Below are positions 15,531 through 20,440 of a stretch of 20,440 bases of DNA, in pieces. The stretch spans positions 137,758-158,197 of the forward strand of contig DGSP01000025.1 of the NCBI GenBank assembly GCA_002393555.1, written 5' to 3'. The notes under the pieces are model-generated. The model was given only the letters and a program-made list of their open reading frames with translations, did no database searches and was not told where the DNA came from. Source of the DNA: Prevotellaceae bacterium UBA4359. Lineage in GTDB: Bacteria; Bacteroidota; Bacteroidia; Bacteroidales; Bacteroidaceae. The position numbers and the translations under genes are program-made. The first letter of the stretch is position 1, and each line of letters begins with the position of its first letter.

Positions 15531-16160
15531 ATGGCAAAGGTACAAATAAAATCTGAGAAAGTCACTCCTTTTGGAGGAATATTTCACGTGAGGGAGCAAT
15601 TTTCCCGTTATGTAGGTCCGGTTATCGACAAAGTACTGGGTCTCCGATGTACGTCATTCGGCTACCAGTACGGCGAGATTGCAGGTTCGCTGGCAAGTGT
15701 CTACTTTTGTGGCGGTGACTGCGTGGAGGACGTTACGAGCCACCTGATGCCCCATCTCTCGCTGCATCCCACACTTCGCACATACCGATGCATCCTGACC
15801 AATGACTATACATCAACCAATCGCGAGATTGTGGAGTTCTATAACCTCAGAGGCGGCAAGGAGCGTATCTTTGACGACATGAATAATGGCTTCGGCTGGG
15901 CAAGGCTGCCTAAGTCCTTCATGGCAGAGAACACCGTTTTCCTGCTGCTGACGGCACTCATACGCAACTTCTACAAGTTCCTTATGGACAGGCTTGACAC
16001 AAAAGCCTTCGGACTGAAGAAGACAAGCCGCATCAAAGCCTTCGTGTTCAAGTTCATCAGCGTGCCAGCCAAGTGGATAAGAACGGCAAGACACTATCAG
16101 TTGAATATCTATACGGACAACAAATCATATCAGAACCCTTTTGCATTCACAGACGGCTAA
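15531..16160 (+). pseudogene. Internally deleted IS1380-family transposase
   Basis: An in-frame 209-residue product. Residues 1-84 (MAKVQIKSEKVTPFGG..., VYFCGGDCVEDVTSHLMPHLSLHPTLRT) match the start of Bacteroides IS1380-type transposases. It then jumps to the C-terminal block (YRCILTNDYTSTNREIVEFYNLRGGKE..., FGWARLPKSFMAENTVFLLL). Intact family members are about 430 residues, so roughly 200 residues are missing between LRT and YRC, judged from memory of the family. The C1 signature with the likely catalytic Glu (YNLRGGKE) remains, but the region with both catalytic Asp residues is gone. It cannot be an active DDE transposase, though it might still bind element ends. The deletion kept the frame, which is unusual for random decay. 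Confidence 0.85.
15531..16160 (+). mobile_element. IS1380-family element remnant, minimum extent
   Basis: Only the transposase remnant is certain, so the coordinates are a minimum. I could not find a convincing pair of terminal inverted repeats or a target duplication. The left side has a hairpin (15432-15466) and TCAGATTTTTCACTT (15473-15487). The right side runs into GAATTCGCGGGTTAA just after the stop codon, with no clear mirror on the left. Confidence 0.6.
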
Positions 16161-16382
16161 GAAACCGAATTCGCGGGTTAATGGCAGCATAAAGCCCCTG
16201 TAATGCTTGACGGGGTAAGGGGAAACTGGGCATGACCCATGCATAATCATGCCTGTACTGGCAAGACTACCGTCTGATGGAGAAGCGAACTGCATAATTA
16301 GTTAGCATCACTATTAGTTGCGGATTTTAGGATACACACGCACGGAGCGAAAATTAACAAATTAACACCTTTCGGGACGGCT
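16161..16382. other. Non-coding stretch after the IS remnant with short hairpins
   Basis: No gene is seen. GGCATGA (16229-16235) pairs with TCATGCC (16247-16253), and a C/G-rich segment near 16194-16220 (CCCCTG..., CGGGG, AGGGG) can pair locally. The stretch could be the element's right end or a small structured RNA, but no known RNA family could be recognised. Confidence 0.4.
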
Positions 16383-16547
16383 GAGAAATGAGTGTCGCAC
16401 ACGCCGATGAATGACTTCCGCACACACTGATGGATGACTTCCGCACAGACGAACAAATGATGCTCGCACAGACACGCGTGTGTGCGGAACTCATTGATGT
16501 GTCTGTGCGAGGCTCATTGATGCGTCTGTGCGAGGCTCATTGATTTG
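16383..16547. repeat. Seven 23-bp repeats in mirror-image array around CGCG
   Basis: Units of exactly 23 bases with consensus TGTGCGRRRCTCATTGATG plus 4 bases. Four lie in reverse orientation (16383-16405, 16406-16428, 16429-16451, 16452-16474) and three in forward orientation (16479-16501, 16502-16524, 16525-16547), around a central CGCG at 16475-16478. The two inner forward units are nearly identical; outer reverse units have diverged. The array can fold into a very long imperfect hairpin. It lies about 160 bases before the purine-permease promoter. It is not a CRISPR array, because the units abut and change orientation. Confidence 0.9.
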
Positions 16548-16706
16548 AGAGGGCGGCAGTGAAAAAAATAGTGTTCGATGCCAATCTTAGTACGTAAAGC
16601 GAACACACACCCTCTTTTCGTTATCAGATTGTTAGATTGTTATTTTTGCCCCTTTTCTTTTTCCCACATTTCTCTCCGTTTCCTTTCGCATACTAAAAAA
16701 ATGTTG

Positions 16707-16714
16707 TACCTTTG
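16707..16714 (+). promoter_or_regulatory. -7 promoter box TACCTTTG of the permease gene
   Basis: TACCTTTG fits the Bacteroidetes -7 consensus TAnnTTTG exactly. A TTTC at 16684-16687 lies about 19 bases upstream as a weak -33 box. Transcription would start near 16720, leaving a leader of about 40 bases before the ATG at 16758. This supports that ATG over upstream in-frame codons. Confidence 0.75.
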
Positions 16715-16757
16715 CCGAGATTTTTTAGATTTTTTCACTAAAACTCATTTCTCCGAC

Positions 16758-18062
16758 ATGGCGATACTTGAAAAACTGTTTGGCTTCGACAAGACGAAGC
16801 ACAATGTGAAGACAGAGTTGATGGCGGGCTTGACCTCGTTTCTGACGATGGCTTACATTCTGGCCGTGAACCCTAACATCTTTTCGGCTCTGGCCGACCA
16901 GGGCATGGACACGAGTGCCGTGTTCACGGCCACGGTGATTGCAGCCGTGGTGGGCACTCTGGTCATGTCCGTCTATGCCAAGATGCCGTTCGGTCTGGCC
17001 CCGGGCATGGGTCTGAACGCTTTTTTTGTCTATACGGTGTGCCTCACGATGGGCTACACGTGGCAGTTTGCGCTCACGGCCATCCTGCTGGAGGGCATCC
17101 TGTTCATCATCATGAGTGTGACGCGGATTCGCGAGATGATGGTGAACGCCATCCCCATGCAACTGAAGGCGGCTATCTCGGTGGGCATCGGACTGTTCAT
17201 CGCCTCGCTGGGGTTGAAAAATTCGGGCATCATCGTGGAGAATCAGGCCACGCTCATCACGCTGGGCAACCTGGGCAGCGGCTCGGCCCTGCTCTGCATC
17301 GTGGGCATCCTGCTCACGGCGGCTCTGCTCATCTACCGTGTGAAGGGTGCGCTGCTCATCGGCATTCTGGCCACCACCCTCATCGGCATCCCGATGGGGG
17401 AGACGCATCTGACGGGCATCATAGGCATGCCGCCCGATGTGTCACCGCTGTGCATGCAGTTCGAGTGGCACAACATCCTGACGCTCGACATGCTGCTGGT
17501 AATCATCACGTTTCTCTTCATCGACATGTTCGACACGCTCGGCACTCTCATCGGTGTGATGGGTTCGGCAGGCATGGTGCAGAAAGACGGAAAGATACCG
17601 GGTGTGAACCGTGCCCTGCTGGCCGATGCCATCGCCACCACGGTGGGAGCCTGCGTGGGCGCATCGACCACGACCACATACGTGGAGTCGGCAGCCGGAG
17701 TGGGCGAGGGGGGACGCACGGGCCTCACCTCGTTCTCCATCGCCGTGTGCTTTGCCGTCGCCATGTTCTTCTCGCCCCTCTTCCTGGCCATCCCCTCGGC
17801 AGCCACCAGCCCTACGCTCATCATCGTGGGACTGATGATGTTCATGCGTGTGATACACATCGACTTCAACTCCTACGAAGAGGGCCTTCCCTGTTTCATC
17901 ACGCTGTTTTCCATGGCCATGGCCAGCAGCATCAGCGACGGCATCCTGCTGGGCATCATCTCGTGGGTGGTGCTCAACGCGATGGGCCGCAAGTGGCAGA
18001 ACCTCAACCCCACCCTCGTGGTGCTGGCCATCCTCTTCACGCTGAGATACATACTGCTGTAG
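16758..18062 (+). CDS. NCS2-family purine permease (AzgA/GuaB-like)
   Basis: 434 residues from the ATG at 16758; the frame stays open upstream to 16578, but that part would overlap the promoter. A multi-spanning inner-membrane protein with the marks of the AzgA branch of NCS2: GLAPGMGLNAFFVYTVC near 77-93, FIDMFDTLGTLIGVMG in the middle, and the signature GASTTTTYVESAAGVGEGGRTGLTS. These proteins import hypoxanthine, guanine or adenine by proton symport; which base cannot be read from the sequence. The next gene on the same strand is a Tsx-like outer-membrane protein, suggesting a two-membrane uptake route. The short leader leaves no room for a purine riboswitch. Confidence 0.92.
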   Translation: MAILEKLFGFDKTKHNVKTELMAGLTSFLTMAYILAVNPNIFSALADQGMDTSAVFTATVIAAVVGTLVMSVYAKMPFGLAPGMGLNAFFVYTVCLTMGYTWQFALTAILLEGILFIIMSVTRIREMMVNAIPMQLKAAISVGIGLFIASLGLKNSGIIVENQATLITLGNLGSGSALLCIVGILLTAALLIYRVKGALLIGILATTLIGIPMGETHLTGIIGMPPDVSPLCMQFEWHNILTLDMLLVIITFLFIDMFDTLGTLIGVMGSAGMVQKDGKIPGVNRALLADAIATTVGACVGASTTTTYVESAAGVGEGGRTGLTSFSIAVCFAVAMFFSPLFLAIPSAATSPTLIIVGLMMFMRVIHIDFNSYEEGLPCFITLFSMAMASSISDGILLGIISWVVLNAMGRKWQNLNPTLVVLAILFTLRYILL

Positions 18063-18071
18063 CACTCCCCA

Positions 18072-18186
18072 AAAAGTGAAGAGTGAAAAGTGAAAAATCT
18101 AAGTTACTTTTACTAATGAAATGCCAAAATGCCAACAAGCCGAATGGCAGGTAACTCAGATTTTTCACTTTTCACTATTCACTTTT
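18072..18186. repeat. 36-bp near-perfect inverted repeat with AGTGAAA heptads
   Basis: The left arm 18072-18107 and right arm 18151-18186 are reverse complements over 36 bases with two mismatches, around a 43-base centre. The arms contain AGTGAAA heptamers followed by AATCTAAGTTAC. Further CACTTTT units continue to about 18213. The block AGTGAAAAATCTAAGTTACT recurs at 19140-19159, and TCAGATTTTTCACTT recurs at 15473-15487. The stem is AT-rich without a terminal T-run, so it looks more like a dispersed repeat or miniature mobile element than a normal terminator, though it may still end permease transcripts. Confidence 0.85.
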
Positions 18187-18267
18187 CACTTAAAACTCAC
18201 TTTTCACTCCTTTCACCCCAAAGAAATTGAGCAACTTGTAAAACTTAAACACAATAACAAAACAACA

Positions 18268-18993
18268 ATGAAAAAAACAACTCTCACTCTCCTGCTGCTC
18301 ATCGCAGCCATCGCCGTTCAGGCACAAGACATCCAGGTACACTACGACTTCGGCCGCCACATCTACCCCGACGAAGAACCCCAACGGCAGAAAGTGACCA
18401 TCACACTCGAACAGTTCAAGGCCGACAAATGGGGTTCGTGGTACTACTTCGTCGATGTTGACCTTAGCCGCAAGTTCACCGAAGGAGCCTACACCGAGAT
18501 TTCACGCGAGTTCAACCTGGGCAAGAACTCACCCTTCGCCGCCCACATCGAGTACAACGGTGGTCTGCGACGCACAAACAGTTTCCAGCAGGCAGGCCTC
18601 ATCGGTGCTTCCTGGAGAGGCCACTCTGCCGACTTCTCCAAGACCTACTCCGTGCAACTCATGTACAAACAATACCTGAAGAGTTACGACGACACCCGTT
18701 CCTATGCCAGCCTCCAACTCACTGGCGTGTGGAGCACCACCTTTGCCCGCAAAGCCTGCACCTTCTGCGGCTTCATCGACTTCTGGCGCGGCGAGAAGGC
18801 CAACGGCCACGGACAACTGGTGATGCTCGCCGAGCCACAGTTCTGGTACAACTTCAACACCCTGCCCGGCATGAAGGACGTGAACCTGAGCGTCGGCACC
18901 GAGTGGGAAATCAGCCACAATTTCATCTACAACACCTGCAACAACCGCGACACCTTCATCAACCCCACCTTAGCCCTCAAGTGGACGTTCTGA
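18268..18993 (+). CDS. DUF5020-family, Tsx-like outer-membrane protein
   Basis: 241 residues from the ATG at 18268, which begins a clear signal peptide (MKKTTLTLLLLIAAIAVQAQ); upstream in-frame codons run through repeats and are not part of the gene. The mature part is beta-rich with alternating aromatic strands (YYFVDVDLSR, FAAHIEYNGGLRR, YSVQLMYKQYL, YASLQLTGVWSTTF) and ends in a Phe (LALKWTF), as in outer-membrane beta-barrels. The conserved early IQVHYDFGRH and late SVGTEWEISHNF blocks fit the DUF5020 family, which is related to the nucleoside channel Tsx. It probably passes nucleosides or bases across the outer membrane for the purine permease encoded just upstream. Two Cys pairs (KACTFC, NTCNN) are unusual for a barrel. 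Confidence 0.8.
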   Translation: MKKTTLTLLLLIAAIAVQAQDIQVHYDFGRHIYPDEEPQRQKVTITLEQFKADKWGSWYYFVDVDLSRKFTEGAYTEISREFNLGKNSPFAAHIEYNGGLRRTNSFQQAGLIGASWRGHSADFSKTYSVQLMYKQYLKSYDDTRSYASLQLTGVWSTTFARKACTFCGFIDFWRGEKANGHGQLVMLAEPQFWYNFNTLPGMKDVNLSVGTEWEISHNFIYNTCNNRDTFINPTLALKWTF

Positions 18994-19118
18994 CGAAAAG
19001 AATTAATAATACTTTTTGACAGAACGGGGGATGGGAGTAGTTTTCTGCAAGGCAAGGAACGCAGCCGAAGCGGAAAGCGAACGGACATCGGTGGAGGTTC
19101 TGAGCAGAAACACTATTG

Positions 19119-19172
19119 AGTGAAAAGTGAAAAGTGAAGAGTGAAAAATCTAAGTTACTTTTCACTTAAACC
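19119..19172. repeat. AGTGAAA heptamer tract and hairpin between convergent genes
   Basis: Four units, AGTGAAA twice, AGTGAAG and AGTGAAA (19119-19146), in 7-base register, then AATCTAAGTTACTTTTCACTT. The first part can pair with the closing TTTTCACTT to form a hairpin. It shares more than 20 identical bases with the left arm at 18072-18107. It may end both the DUF5020 and ThrE transcripts. Confidence 0.75.
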
Positions 19173-19185
19173 ACTGAGCAGAAGG

Positions 19186-20440
19186 TCATTTCACCACCCT
19201 CTTCTCACCACGCTGATTGACATAGACACCACGCAGGACTGGCTCGCCCTGCAGGCGGATGCCGTCAAGCGTGTACCACACATCAACCACCTGCCCGTCA
19301 TATGCTGGTATCATCCTGCGGAAAAACACGTTGGGTATGGCCACGCCAAGGGCTATGAAGAGAATAATGAGCGAGGCCTGTATCGCATAGTTCATCGCCA
19401 CGGTCACCTCGCCTACGACACCGTGCATATTGATGAACGCGAACAAGGCGCGATACATCAGCACACCGGGTATCATCGGGATGACACTCGGAATGCTCAG
19501 CAGTTGGTGGGGCGTGTGCAGCCGGCGCACCAGTGCGCAGCAGAGTATGCTCACAACGGCAGACCCTACGAACGAACCGACGACAAGCCCCAGGTCAAGC
19601 CCGATGTTGCCGCTGGAGGGTCCGAGGTTGACGAAGTTGCGCGTGCAGACGCTGACGACACCGCCCAGTGCCACAAAGCCCATCAGATGGCGCGGCGTGT
19701 TGAATATCATGGAGAAACCGATGGCCGAGACGGCGGCTGCAAGCGAATACTCGTCGTAGGCATGATGGGGAGTCATCGGCAGGTCCTTGGCAAAGTTGTC
19801 TATGCCACACACCTGGATGGCAAAGGCAATGCCGAAAGCCATGGCGAGGAGCGTCGTCAGCGTTCCCATTGCCCGCGTCACGCCTACCTGGGTGCAGCCG
19901 GAGAGCATGTCGCTGACAAAATTGATGAGCGGTACCCCAGGCACGATGAACAGCGCACAGGCCAGCAGCGGATGCCACGGCGTGCTGGATGCAAAGATGC
20001 TCATCAGCCCGCCCGAGACTGAAGTCCACTGCGACAACTCGCTGAAGGCCCAGGCTATCAGCGTAGAGACAAAAGCCGCCACACTGGTGTTGACAAGGGC
20101 ATTGCTGCCCACTGCCCCCAGCCACATACGCAGACGCAAACCGAGGATGGCGGCAAGGGCTGCATAGAAGAAGGCCGTCCAGTCGCAGCCAAACTGTATG
20201 CAGAAACCGCCGCAGGCCAAACCGCCCCCCACGGCCACCTGCCAGGGGGAATAGTTACGGCGCAGGCAGGCTATCTGCGACAACTGCCGTTCATAATAGT
20301 CGAGAGAGTAGCCCGTGCGCTGAGCCTCACACGACAGATGGCTTACCTGCCGCAGCGTGTCGAGGTTGATGCCATGGCACTCTACACGCTGAAAGCGCGT
20401 AAACGACTGGCGGCTGTCAGGCAGGTTAACCATCAGCATG
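19186..20440 (-). CDS. ThrE-type threonine/serine exporter with atypical C-terminal tail (5' end cut by window)
   Basis: At least 417 residues; the true start may lie beyond the window edge because the usual N-terminal helical lead is short here. An inner-membrane protein with about ten helices in two halves: a ThrE (DUF1212-like) half with LFIVPGVPLINFVSDMLSGC, and a ThrE_2 half with SIPSVIPMIPGVLMYRALFAF. It would export threonine or serine by proton antiport. After the last helix (LIILFIALGVAIPNVFFRR) an extra tail of about 34 residues follows (coding 19189-19290). Its core, WYTLDGIRLQGEPVLRGVYV, ending in GEKRVVK, resembles the C-terminal tails of many exported Prevotella and Bacteroides proteins, not of transporters. 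It converges on the DUF5020 gene. Confidence 0.88.
   Translation of the reverse strand, partial: MLMVNLPDSRQSFTRFQRVECHGINLDTLRQVSHLSCEAQRTGYSLDYYERQLSQIACLRRNYSPWQVAVGGGLACGGFCIQFGCDWTAFFYAALAAILGLRLRMWLGAVGSNALVNTSVAAFVSTLIAWAFSELSQWTSVSGGLMSIFASSTPWHPLLACALFIVPGVPLINFVSDMLSGCTQVGVTRAMGTLTTLLAMAFGIAFAIQVCGIDNFAKDLPMTPHHAYDEYSLAAAVSAIGFSMIFNTPRHLMGFVALGGVVSVCTRNFVNLGPSSGNIGLDLGLVVGSFVGSAVVSILCCALVRRLHTPHQLLSIPSVIPMIPGVLMYRALFAFINMHGVVGEVTVAMNYAIQASLIILFIALGVAIPNVFFRRMIPAYDGQVVDVWYTLDGIRLQGEPVLRGVYVNQRGEKRVVK

Noticed and set aside
16260..16300. Hammerhead ribozyme (CTGATGGAGAAGCGAAC)
   Set aside because: The core needs CUGANGA and GAAA; this has CTGATGG and GCGAAC, and no fitting stems I and III.
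16383..16547. CRISPR array
   Set aside because: The 23-bp units abut without spacers and switch orientation in the middle, and no cas gene is in the window.
16578..16757. N-terminal extension of the purine permease
   Set aside because: It would span the TACCTTTG promoter and AT-rich leader; NCS2 homologues begin near the ATG at 16758.
16715..16757. Purine riboswitch before the permease
   Set aside because: The predicted leader is only about 40 bases, too short for the aptamer, and no conserved core is seen.

Overview
The window looks like a chromosome segment from a Bacteroidales bacterium, most likely Prevotella or a close relative. Evidence: a TAnnTTTG-type -7 promoter box (TACCTTTG), starts without clear Shine-Dalgarno sites, a Bacteroides-type IS1380 transposase remnant, two MG2/TonB-plug-like surface proteins, a Tsx-like DUF5020 porin, and type VI secretion genes of the short Bacteroidetes (subtype iii) kind. 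Genus is inference; no rRNA or tRNA gene was seen.

Region 1 (1-5615, + strand): an AT-rich leader, then four type VI secretion baseplate genes in the order tssG, tssK, tssE, tssF, then a secreted GH73/LysM peptidoglycan hydrolase that could open the wall for the apparatus. Sheath, Hcp, VgrG, ClpV and membrane-complex genes are not in the window and would have to lie to the left or elsewhere.

Region 2 (5775-10856, + strand): a tight four-gene set of a membrane Ser/Thr kinase, a secreted WG-repeat-like protein of unknown role, a PP2C phosphatase (GTG start) and a secreted Sel1-repeat protein. It follows the secretion genes on the same strand, so a phosphorylation switch acting on the secretion system, analogous to PpkA/PppA, is a reasonable hypothesis. 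Its strong C-rich coding bias is opposite to the G-rich bias of tssG-tssK-tssE. A strong bidirectional terminator at 11006-11057 closes the region.

Region 3 (11078-15388, - strand): two paralogous MG2/plug-like exported proteins. The upstream, longer one is interrupted by an in-frame TAG just after its signal peptide. Next to its 5' end is an internally deleted IS1380-family transposase (15531-16160).

Region 4 (16161-20440): a non-coding stretch carrying a symmetrical array of seven 23-bp repeats; an AzgA-type purine permease with a clear promoter; a 36-bp near-perfect inverted repeat; a DUF5020/Tsx-like outer-membrane protein (probably the outer-membrane partner of the permease); and, convergent, a 5'-truncated ThrE-type threonine/serine exporter with an unusual C-terminal tail.

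The most striking non-gene structure is a set of degenerate tandem repeats with a strict 7-bp period but different unit sequences (TTAACGA, TTGTTAA, GAACAAT, TAATTCC, AACTCCT, TCTCAAA, AGTGAAA). They sit at most gene junctions, often ending on the start codon, and in two places run into coding sequence.
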